Source: a bacterium (lineage in GTDB: Bacteria; SZUA-182; SZUA-191; JAJRXT01). From it: a stretch of 6,630 nt of DNA. Position numbers and translations under genes: made by a program. Below, piece by piece: positions 1 through 4,670 of the stretch (the first letter of the stretch is position 1; each line of letters begins with the position of its first letter). The notes beneath the pieces are model-generated. The model was given only the letters and a program-made list of their open reading frames with translations, did no database searches and was not told where the DNA came from. The stretch lies in the NCBI GenBank assembly GCA_024277605.1, contig JAJRUU010000295.1:1-6630 (forward strand). Reading direction: 5' to 3'.

Positions 1-633
1 ATCGCCTCATGTGAGGGCTTTCAAAAAGGCGCATTGGTGATCCACTGTAGCGGTGCTCTGCCATCTTCAGCTCTTGAATCGGCGCGCTCATGCGGAGCCC
101 ACATAGCCTCATTACACCCTATCCAGAGCTTTGCCGAGGTAAATCAGGCTATAAAGTTATTGCCCGGTTCTTATTTCGGCTTTGAGGGGGATAAAGCGGC
201 AGAGGAAACCGCCAGGCAATTGGTAGCTGCGTTAGAGGGGAAATGGCTGGCTATAGCTACCGGGGATAAACCGCTGTATCATGCGGCGGCGGTATTTGCC
301 TGCAATTATGTGGTCAGCCTGTTGGATATAGGAGTGCGGCTATTGGAGTCTATCGGCATAAGTCAAGAAGATGCATTACCCGCTTTGCTGCCGCTGCTCA
401 AGGGTACAGTTGATAACCTGGAACGTCTCGGTTTGCCTCAGGCACTCACCGGCCCTATCGCCAGAGGGGATAAAGATACCGTAACCCGCCATATACAAGC
501 GCTTAATAAGAAGCTGCCCGAATTTATAGAATTATATAGCCAATTGGGTAAACACACCATTGAAGTTGGTCTAAAAAAAGGCAGCCTGTCCCCGGCTGTA
601 GCTAAAGAGATAAAAAAACTGCTGGATACATAA
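1..633 (+). CDS. Rossmann-like/DUF2520 domain protein, C-terminal part (5' partial)
   Basis: The reading frame is open from the first base to TAA at 631-633, giving 210 residues of a protein that normally has about 290. The N-terminal nucleotide-binding glycine motif should therefore lie upstream of the window. Visible signatures are VIHCSGALPSSAL at the end of the Rossmann-like part, SLHPIQSFA, then KPLYHAAAVFACNYVV, which begins the helical DUF2520 domain, and ALTGPIARGDKDTV near the C-terminus. Family knowledge: these proteins resemble NADP-dependent dehydrogenases of the ProC/ketopantoate reductase fold, but their substrate is not established. The neighbour proC has a related fold but appears to start from its own promoter, so the two need not be co-transcribed. 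An in-frame TTG at 34 is an internal codon, not a start, because homologous sequence extends upstream of it. Confidence 0.88.
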   Translation: MASCEGFQKGALVIHCSGALPSSALESARSCGAHIASLHPIQSFAEVNQAIKLLPGSYFGFEGDKAAEETARQLVAALEGKWLAIATGDKPLYHAAAVFACNYVVSLLDIGVRLLESIGISQEDALPALLPLLKGTVDNLERLGLPQALTGPIARGDKDTVTRHIQALNKKLPEFIELYSQLGKHTIEVGLKKGSLSPAVAKEIKKLLDT

Positions 634-689
634 TAAACTCTGCACAAATCTGCGGTAATAGCCTAACCCTAGTGGGCCTTCTTTTCAGC

Positions 690-718
690 TTGCATTGCCC
701 TGGTTCTGATAGTATAAT
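690..718 (+). promoter_or_regulatory. Probable sigma70-type promoter for proC
   Basis: A perfect -10 hexamer TATAAT lies at 713-718. Exactly 17 bp upstream is TTGCAT (690-695), a weak -35 that keeps the TTG core. Transcription would start near 725, leaving a leader of roughly 30 nt before the proC ATG at 757. Its place in the only sizeable spacer between the DUF2520 gene and proC supports the call. The -35 match is only three of six, so this is a sequence-based prediction. Confidence 0.55.
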
Positions 719-756
719 TTTTATTCAAATTTAAACAGTAATCTGAGGCGAAAAAA

Positions 757-1599
757 ATGTGTCAAGAGCAAACGAAACAGTTTAAACAAATAAAGGGTAA
801 ACGGCTGGCTTTTTTAGGGGCCGGGAATATGGGGAGCGCCCTGATTCAGGGGATAATCGGTAATAAACTGGTGGCGGCGGTCGACATTTGGGTGACTGAT
901 GTCGAGCAACAACGGCTGCAATATTTAAGCGATAATTACGGCATTAATATAGCCTCCAATAATCAGGCTGCGGTTAGCCAGGCAGATGTTATAGTGCTGG
1001 CGGTAAAACCCCAGCAGCTCGGTTCTCTGCTGGATGAGATTGCCTCAGCGGTCGATGATAGCAAACTGATCATCTCTATTGCTGCGGGGATTACGCTTTC
1101 ATATCTGCAATCTCACCTGGGAGATACTACCCGCATAATCAGGGTCATGCCCAACATGCCCGCTTTAGTTGGCGCCGGGATGACGGCTTTGTGCGTGGGA
1201 AGTGCGGCTCAGCCCGATGATCTGCGACTGGCTGAAGATGTCTTCAGATGTGTAGGTGAGGTGTCCATAGTTAAAGAAAACTTAATGGATGCGGTTACCG
1301 GTTTGAGTGGTAGCGGCCCGGCATATATAATGGTAGTAATCGAGGCGCTGGCCGATGCCGGGGTAAAACTTGGGCTGCCGCGTGATACCGCCTTAAAATT
1401 AACCACCCAGACTGTACTGGGGGCGGCCCAGTTACTTAAGGAAAAAGGGGTGCACCCGGCCCAATTACGTGATATGGTGGCTTCACCCGGCGGAACTACT
1501 ATTGCCGGGTTATTCGCCCTGGATCAAGGGGGCTTGCGGGCTGCCTTAATCGAAGCGGTGGAGGCCGCTACCCGCAGGTCGAAAGAACTGGGGCAATAA
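757..1599 (+). CDS. proC: Pyrroline-5-carboxylate reductase
   Basis: ProC reduces 1-pyrroline-5-carboxylate to L-proline with NAD(P)H, the last step of proline synthesis, in the cytoplasm as an oligomer. The 280-residue product has the N-terminal dinucleotide-binding motif GAGNMGSA (21-28), the LAVKPQ strand-turn (81-86), RVMPNMPALVGAG (129-141), and the C-terminal dimerisation and active-site segment LSGSGPAY (183-190) followed by VASPGGTTIAGL (241-252). Length and domain order are those of a complete enzyme. About 15 residues precede the first beta strand, a little more than usual, but no other start codon is available. A modest GAGG (745-748) sits 8 nt upstream of ATG 757. A promoter precedes the gene and an intrinsic terminator follows it, so it may be transcribed alone with some read-through into yggT. 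Confidence 0.97.
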   Translation: MCQEQTKQFKQIKGKRLAFLGAGNMGSALIQGIIGNKLVAAVDIWVTDVEQQRLQYLSDNYGINIASNNQAAVSQADVIVLAVKPQQLGSLLDEIASAVDDSKLIISIAAGITLSYLQSHLGDTTRIIRVMPNMPALVGAGMTALCVGSAAQPDDLRLAEDVFRCVGEVSIVKENLMDAVTGLSGSGPAYIMVVIEALADAGVKLGLPRDTALKLTTQTVLGAAQLLKEKGVHPAQLRDMVASPGGTTIAGLFALDQGGLRAALIEAVEAATRRSKELGQ

Positions 1600-1625
1600 C
1601 TTATCGCTAGATGGTTTTAGCTTAC

Positions 1626-1692
1626 GGGTGCCTTGAAAAATTAGAAATTTTCTTCGAGAACAAGGGGACTGGTCCCCTTTTTCAAGGTACCC
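1626..1692. repeat. Nested inverted repeat (15-bp arms) spanning the proC-yggT spacer
   Basis: The arms GGGTGCCTTGAAAAA (1626-1640) and TTTTTCAAGGTACCC (1678-1692) are reverse complements at 14 of 15 positions. The exception is a G:T, which would be a G-U pair in + strand RNA. Inside lies the smaller terminator hairpin at 1662-1679, whose 3' arm overlaps the outer right arm by two bases, and a weak GAAAA/TTTTC pair (1635-1639 with 1648-1652). TTA occurs just outside each end (1622-1624 and 1693-1695), which could be a target duplication but is too short to be convincing. It may be a composite RNA regulatory structure or a tiny non-autonomous repeat. Confidence 0.7.
1662..1682 (+). terminator. 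Intrinsic terminator downstream of proC
   Basis: AAGGGGA (1662-1668) pairs with TCCCCTT (1673-1679) around the loop CTGG, and the T-run covers 1678-1682. This is a GC-rich stem followed by U residues in + strand RNA. On the other strand no T-run follows, so the signal is directional. It lies 62 nt after the proC stop and only 28 nt before the yggT ATG, so read-through or attenuation rather than a hard operon boundary is possible. Confidence 0.7.
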
Positions 1693-1699
1693 TTAACAT

Positions 1700-1705
1700 A
1701 AGGAG
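1700..1705 (+). promoter_or_regulatory. Ribosome binding site of yggT
   Basis: AAGGAG at 1700-1705 ends 5 nt before ATG 1711 and fixes the start of the YggT-family gene. It lies just after the right arm of the nested inverted repeat, so it should remain exposed if that structure folds. Confidence 0.8.
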
Positions 1706-1710
1706 CGATT

Positions 1711-2010
1711 ATGTTCGTATTTGGTAATATATTATCTGCAACAGTGGAAATAGTGGATACCTTGCTGCATCTATATATGTGGACCTTTATAATCAGCGCC
1801 GTACTCAGTTGGGTTAGACCTGATCCTTATAGCCCTATAGTCCGCTTTTTATATCAGATTACCGAACCGGCGCTAAGGCCTATCCGCAGATTGATTCCCA
1901 TGCAGGGGGTCGGCCTCGATTTCTCTCCTGTGATTGTCATCTTTATTATTATTTTTATAAGGACGGCATTTATCAGGAGTTTGGCTGAAATTGCCATGCG
2001 TATGAGATAA
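1711..2010 (+). CDS. YggT family integral membrane protein
   Basis: This 99-residue protein has the YggT layout. A first hydrophobic segment (about residues 3-34) ends in SWVRPDPYSPIVRFLYQITEP. The positively charged, proline-containing linker PALRPIRRLIP (53-63) follows, then a second hydrophobic segment (about 71-90, FSPVIVIFIIIFIRTAF). The SWxRPDPYSP and EPxLxPxRRxIP motifs are the family hallmarks. Family members (YggT, YlmG, chloroplast CCB3) are inner-membrane proteins linked to membrane organisation, division or cofactor maturation; no enzymatic activity is established. The adjacency proC-yggT-yggU is a recurrent bacterial arrangement, which strengthens the call. The start is supported by AAGGAG at 1700-1705. 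Length is normal and there is no sign of truncation. Confidence 0.93.
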   Translation: MFVFGNILSATVEIVDTLLHLYMWTFIISAVLSWVRPDPYSPIVRFLYQITEPALRPIRRLIPMQGVGLDFSPVIVIFIIIFIRTAFIRSLAEIAMRMR

Positions 2011-2012
2011 TG

Positions 2013-2025
2013 TTCAAGGTGCCCT
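2013..2025 (+). repeat. Third copy of the TTCAAGGT(A/G)CCCT motif, overlapping the yggU ribosome binding site
   Basis: TTCAAGGTGCCCT at 2013-2025 matches TTCAAGGTACCCT at 1681-1693 in direct orientation with one difference. Its first 12 bases are the exact reverse complement of 1626-1637. The AAGGTG inside it (2016-2021) is 6 nt before the yggU ATG at 2028 and is the only plausible Shine-Dalgarno sequence for that gene. The motif therefore occurs just before both small genes. Confidence 0.6.
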
Positions 2026-2027
2026 AA

Positions 2028-2315
2028 ATGTTATCAATCAGGGATACTGGAGATGGACTGATATTTAAAGTTCTGCTGCAACCGCGCTCTTCCCGGAACC
2101 AGATTGTGGGGCTTAAAGCTGATGCACTAAAGATAAAACTTACCGCCCCGCCGGTAGACGGTAAGGCCAACAAGGCGTTGCTGGACTTTTTAGCCAAAAA
2201 ACTGGGGGTTAGCAAATCCCAATTGCAGATTATAGCCGGTCATACATCACGAAAGAAGCAGATTGAGGTGCAGGGAATAAAAAAAGAAGCTTTACTAAGC
2301 CTGCTCAACATATAA
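2028..2315 (+). CDS. YggU/DUF167 family protein
   Basis: This 95-residue soluble protein carries the DUF167 signatures: VLLQPRSSRNQIVGL (15-29), LKIKLTAPPVDGKANKALL (34-52) and GHTSRKKQIEV (71-81). The fold is a small alpha/beta domain known from structural work on YggU and related proteins; the biochemical role is unknown. The length matches the family (about 75-100 residues). The start at ATG 2028 is 17 nt after the yggT stop and is preceded by AAGGTG with 6-nt spacing. Following yggT directly in the same orientation is the usual context, so the two are probably co-transcribed. Translation ends at TAA 2313-2315, only 14 nt before the next gene, which suggests the operon continues into the oxidoreductase genes. 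Confidence 0.92.
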   Translation: MLSIRDTGDGLIFKVLLQPRSSRNQIVGLKADALKIKLTAPPVDGKANKALLDFLAKKLGVSKSQLQIIAGHTSRKKQIEVQGIKKEALLSLLNI

Positions 2316-2329
2316 ATATAGCAAACAAC

Positions 2330-3085
2330 ATGCAAAAGGTATTTAAAAAGCCTGATTCGCTGAAAGATGCTCCATTCCATTATTGTGCCGGCTGTCAGCA
2401 TGGCACAGTCCACCGTTTGATTGCTGAGGTGGTGGATGAGCTGGGCATAAGAGAAAATACTATTGGCATTGCCCCGGTAGGCTGTGCGGTATTGGCGTAT
2501 GATTACTTCGACTTCGATATGCTGGAGGTGGCCCATGGCCGACCACCGGCAGCTGCTACCGGCTTGAAAAGAGCACGCCCTGAGAATATCGTATTCAGCT
2601 ATCAAGGTGATGGCGATCTGGCTGCTATCGGTATGGCGGAGATTATCCATGCGGCTAACCGGGGAGAAAATTTTTGCGTATTTTTTGTAAATAATGCGGT
2701 ATTTGGTATGACCGGCGGGCAGATGGCCCCGACCACCTTAATTGGTCAGAAGACCCAAACCACTCCTCAAGGCCGGGATCATAAACACGATGGCTATCCT
2801 ATACGGGTTTGCGAGTTGTTGGCTACCCTGGAAGCCCCGGCTTACATTGAACGAGTAGCCTTATGTACTCCCAAACTGGTGAGAACCGCCAAACAGGCCA
2901 TACGGCGGGCTTTCTCTATTCAAATAGCGGACGGCGGGTTTTCACTGGTAGAGTTGCTGGCTTCCTGTCCGGTTAACTGGGGCATGTCTCCTTTGGAAGC
3001 CAACCAGTGGATAGAGAAAGCGATGATACCTTATTTCCCGCTGGGGGTATTCCGCTACACTGGAACCGGGCATAGCCCGGATTAA
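2330..3085 (+). CDS. 2-oxoacid:ferredoxin oxidoreductase, beta (thiamine pyrophosphate) subunit
   Basis: The beta subunit of this anaerobic enzyme binds thiamine pyrophosphate and a proximal [4Fe-4S] cluster and helps convert a 2-oxoacid, CoA and oxidised ferredoxin to acyl-CoA, CO2 and reduced ferredoxin. The 251-residue product shows the cluster ligands C19 and C22 (HYCAGCQHG), C52 (PVGCAV) and C213 (ASCPVNWGMSP). It has the TPP/Mg motif GDGD (93-96) running to NN (121-122), and NAVFGMTGGQMAPTT after it. The pattern fits the 2-oxoglutarate or 2-oxoisovalerate (KorB/VorA) type better than pyruvate synthase, but substrate cannot be read reliably, so no symbol is given. The gene starts 14 nt after yggU with no clear Shine-Dalgarno, suggesting translational coupling. 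The gamma subunit follows. The alpha subunit, required for a working complex, is not beside it. A perfect hairpin, CCGGGC-ATA-GCCCGG, sits at 3066-3080 just before the stop. Confidence 0.94.
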   Translation: MQKVFKKPDSLKDAPFHYCAGCQHGTVHRLIAEVVDELGIRENTIGIAPVGCAVLAYDYFDFDMLEVAHGRPPAAATGLKRARPENIVFSYQGDGDLAAIGMAEIIHAANRGENFCVFFVNNAVFGMTGGQMAPTTLIGQKTQTTPQGRDHKHDGYPIRVCELLATLEAPAYIERVALCTPKLVRTAKQAIRRAFSIQIADGGFSLVELLASCPVNWGMSPLEANQWIEKAMIPYFPLGVFRYTGTGHSPD

Positions 3086-3158
3086 TTATGCGCCGGTCGT
3101 TATGCAAATATAAGCCTCCTGTTGACAGATATACGGCCCATGGCAAAATTTCCCTCGC

Positions 3159-3163
3159 AGGAA
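3159..3163 (+). promoter_or_regulatory. Ribosome binding site that selects the gamma-subunit start
   Basis: AGGAA at 3159-3163 is 6 nt before ATG 3170. The other in-frame candidates, TTG 3122 and ATG 3140, have no purine-rich sequence at the right distance. The conserved glycine-rich strand of the protein also begins five residues after the 3170 start. Confidence 0.6.
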
Positions 3164-3169
3164 TTGAAA

Positions 3170-3718
3170 ATGGAAAATAGTTTTATAGTAGCCGGTTCAG
3201 GTGGTCAGGGTATTATGCAGTTAGGCCGGACAATGGCTTTGTGTGGTATGCTGGAGGGTTATGAGGTAACCTGTATTCCCGCCTATGGGCCGGAAATGCG
3301 GGGCGGTACGGCTAACTGCACGGTGGTGATTTCTCGAGAAGAGATCGGCTCACCGGTGGTTTATTATCCCAAGGGCTTAATCGCCATGAATCAACCGGCG
3401 CTGGATAAATTCGGCTCCCGGGTGAGGGAGGGAGGGGTAATCCTGATCAATACTTCATTGGTTAATAATATCCCATCATTTCCCACAGTAAATATAACCT
3501 TGATGGGTATTGACGCCACTAACCTGGCCGAACAAATAGGACAGAAGAAGGCCGCCAATATGGCAGCCCTGGGAGCCTTTATCGCTCATACCCGTTTATT
3601 CTCGCTGAACACAGCTTTTGTTGCGCTAAAACAAGCTTTTGAGGGGCTGAAGCAACCCTTGATCGACCTCAATATAAAAGCCTTACAAAAGGGGACAGAG
3701 GAGTTAGAAGCGCTATGA
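3170..3718 (+). CDS. 2-oxoacid:ferredoxin oxidoreductase, gamma subunit
   Basis: This 182-residue protein is the separate gamma subunit (POR/KOR gamma domain), which in characterised enzymes packs against the alpha and beta subunits and contributes to the CoA-binding region. Visible motifs are the N-terminal FIVAGSGGQGIMQLGR (5-20), the conserved AYGPEMRGGTANCTVVIS (38-55) and GIDATNLAEQIGQKKAANMAALGAF (a segment around 113-137). The length is normal for a free-standing gamma subunit; in many two-subunit enzymes this domain is fused to alpha, which is not so here. I chose ATG 3170 because of AGGAA upstream and because the family usually begins right at this strand. The frame is open upstream to TTG 3122 or ATG 3140, adding 16 or 10 residues. 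The 84-nt gap from the beta gene is unusually wide for these subunits. Its stop overlaps the next gene by 4 bp. Confidence 0.9.
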   Translation: MENSFIVAGSGGQGIMQLGRTMALCGMLEGYEVTCIPAYGPEMRGGTANCTVVISREEIGSPVVYYPKGLIAMNQPALDKFGSRVREGGVILINTSLVNNIPSFPTVNITLMGIDATNLAEQIGQKKAANMAALGAFIAHTRLFSLNTAFVALKQAFEGLKQPLIDLNIKALQKGTEELEAL

Positions 3719-4164
3719 TTCACCCAGCCAAGGTGACAGATGCCCCTATATTGCAGAAGTTGATCAATCATTATGCGAAAAAAGATCTGATGCTGGCTCT
3801 CTCACTTCACGAAATTTACGATTCCTTGCGGGATTTCTCAGTATATGAGAAAGATAATACTATATTAGGGGTATGTGCCCTGCATATCTGTTGGCAGGAT
3901 CTGGCCGAGATACGATCGTTGGCTGTTTATGAGGGGCAGCTAAAACAAAGAATTGGCTCCCAATTGCTCACATACAAGCTTCAGGAAGCCAAAGGGTTGG
4001 GAGTTTCCCGTGTATTTGCGCTGACTTATAGTGTTGAGTTTTTTAAGCGGCACGATTTTCATGTTATTGAAAAATCTCAGCTTCCACACAAGATATGGGC
4101 CGACTGTATCAAGTGTGTTAACTTTCCCGATTGCAATGAAACGGCAATGGTTTATGAACTTTAA
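3715..4164 (+). CDS. GNAT acetyltransferase, probable short-form N-acetylglutamate synthase (ArgA-like)
   Basis: The 149-residue product is a single GNAT domain. Visible elements are an N-terminal helix-strand region with LALSLHEIYDSLRDFSVYE, then GVCALHICWQDLAEIRSLAV (about 52-71), the acetyl-CoA pyrophosphate-loop region LKQRIGSQLL (77-85), FALTYSVEFFKRHDF (101-115), and a distinctive tail HKIWADCIKCVNFPDCNETAMV with C131, C134 and C140. From memory, this tail (KxWxDCxxCxxFPxCxExAM) is typical of a stand-alone ArgA-like family that acetylates glutamate for arginine synthesis in Clostridia and Deltaproteobacteria. The three-cysteine cluster may bind metal. The Q/RxxGxG/A loop is degenerate (QRIGS after a short insertion), so activity should not be assumed. 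The ATGA overlap with the gamma-subunit stop and AGAGGAG (3697-3703) upstream indicate translational coupling. Acetyltransferase identity is secure; the glutamate specificity is inferred. Confidence 0.85.
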   Translation: MIHPAKVTDAPILQKLINHYAKKDLMLALSLHEIYDSLRDFSVYEKDNTILGVCALHICWQDLAEIRSLAVYEGQLKQRIGSQLLTYKLQEAKGLGVSRVFALTYSVEFFKRHDFHVIEKSQLPHKIWADCIKCVNFPDCNETAMVYEL

Positions 4165-4197
4165 TTCCAAGTAAGGCAAGCTGGTTTTGGGTTGCAT

Positions 4198-4230
4198 AGC
4201 GGGGGTTAATGTGTTAAATTAGCCCTTGCT
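4198..4230 (+). other. 13-bp RNA hairpin downstream of the acetyltransferase gene
   Basis: AGCGGGGGTTAAT (4198-4210) pairs along its whole length with ATTAGCCCTTGCT (4218-4230), with three G-U wobbles, around the loop GTGTTAA. The wobbles would be A-C mismatches in RNA from the other strand, so the fold favours + strand RNA. No T-run follows, so it is not a classical intrinsic terminator. It may protect or process the 3' end of the preceding transcript, or lie in a leader of the ferredoxin gene. The rest of the 4165-4290 spacer shows only a weak extended -10 (TGGTATACG, 4241-4249). Confidence 0.5.
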
Positions 4231-4274
4231 GAAATTATGGTGGTATACGAGTTAAAAAATACAATTCTATAATG

Positions 4275-4283
4275 AAAGGAGGT
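4275..4283 (+). promoter_or_regulatory. Strong ribosome binding site of the ferredoxin gene
   Basis: AAAGGAGGT at 4275-4283 is a near-complete anti-Shine-Dalgarno match 7 nt before ATG 4291. It is the strongest such site in the window and suggests high expression of the ferredoxin. An out-of-frame ATG at 4284 is too close to the site to be used. Confidence 0.85.
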
Positions 4284-4290
4284 ATGAATA

Positions 4291-4479
4291 ATGGCGCATA
4301 AGATTTCTGACGAATGTATCGCTTGTGGAGCTTGTGAATCCGAATGCCCGGTAAACGCTATTAGTGAGGGTGACCCCACTTATACTATTGACGCTGCCGC
4401 ATGTGTGGATTGCGAAGGGCACTATGACGCTCCTCACTGTGTGGAGCTCTGTCCGGTAGAAGCGTGTGTTCCCGCATAA
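4291..4479 (+). CDS. YfhL-type 2[4Fe-4S] ferredoxin
   Basis: This 62-residue electron carrier has two cluster-binding motifs. The first is the classical C9-x2-C12-x2-C15-x3-C19-P. The second is C38-x2-C41-x8-C50-x3-C54-P, with an eight-residue insertion between its second and third cysteines. CxxCEGHYDAPHC matches the YfhL / Allochromatium-type group, whose members have unusually low or widely separated reduction potentials. The C-terminal extension of the longer family members is absent; a further cysteine, C59, lies near the end. The protein is soluble and cytoplasmic. Its position a few hundred bases after the oxidoreductase genes makes it a candidate electron acceptor for that enzyme, though the spacer hairpin and a separate strong ribosome binding site suggest it is expressed as its own unit. 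A terminator-like hairpin follows. Confidence 0.95.
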   Translation: MAHKISDECIACGACESECPVNAISEGDPTYTIDAAACVDCEGHYDAPHCVELCPVEACVPA

Positions 4480-4501
4480 TAGTAGTGTAAATACAGGTCT
4501 G

Positions 4502-4552
4502 GGTTGTGCTGGAGGAAGGCTAACGCTTTATCCAGTACAACCGGCCTTTTTT
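4502..4552 (+). terminator. Probable intrinsic terminator after the ferredoxin gene
   Basis: GGTTGTGCTGGA (4502-4513) pairs with TCCAGTACAACC (4531-4542) over 12 bp, one pair being G-U in + strand RNA. The 17-nt loop has some internal complementarity. A run of six T follows at 4547-4552, separated from the stem by GGCC. An alternative pairing of AAGGC (4516-4520) with GCCTT (4544-4548) would place the T-run directly after a stem. It sits 23 nt after the ferredoxin stop and probably isolates that gene from ptsHI. Confidence 0.65.
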
Positions 4553-4561
4553 GTCAATTCT

Positions 4562-4652
4562 AATTGTGATGGAGTCGTAAAAAGTCAGAAAACACACATT
4601 TTTGTCATTCCTGCTTTCGCAGGAATGACGACTTTTTACGAAACCGTCAATT
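4562..4652. repeat. MITE-like palindromic element with a central REP-type hairpin
   Basis: The outer arms contain an exact 12-bp inverted repeat, TCGTAAAAAGTC (4575-4586) and GACTTTTTACGA (4630-4641). Weaker matching continues outward to AATTG (4562-4566) and CAATT (4648-4652). At the centre is a perfect 11-bp hairpin, GTCATTCCTGC (4604-4614) with GCAGGAATGAC (4619-4629), loop TTTC. As I recall, both the arm and the GTCATTCC...GGAATGAC core belong to dispersed palindromic repeats common in several anaerobic and deltaproteobacterial genomes. No transposase is encoded. TA lies near both ends (4561-4562, 4654-4655). It fills most of the ferredoxin-ptsH spacer. Confidence 0.72.
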
Positions 4653-4670
4653 GTAGTTTTTATAACTTCT

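Noticed and set aside
659..687. Terminator-like sequence after the DUF2520 gene
   Set aside because: GCCT can pair with GGGC and T-rich sequence follows, but the stem is only four pairs with a wobble and a long loop, too weak to call.
2240..2650. A 136-codon minus-strand frame across the yggU-oxidoreductase junction
   Set aside because: It is antisense to two well-supported genes, has no recognisable domain and no ribosome binding site.
4268..4273. TATAAT just before the ferredoxin ribosome binding site
   Set aside because: A start 6-7 nt downstream would fall inside the ribosome binding site and there is no acceptable -35 at the right distance, so it is probably chance in an AT-rich spacer.
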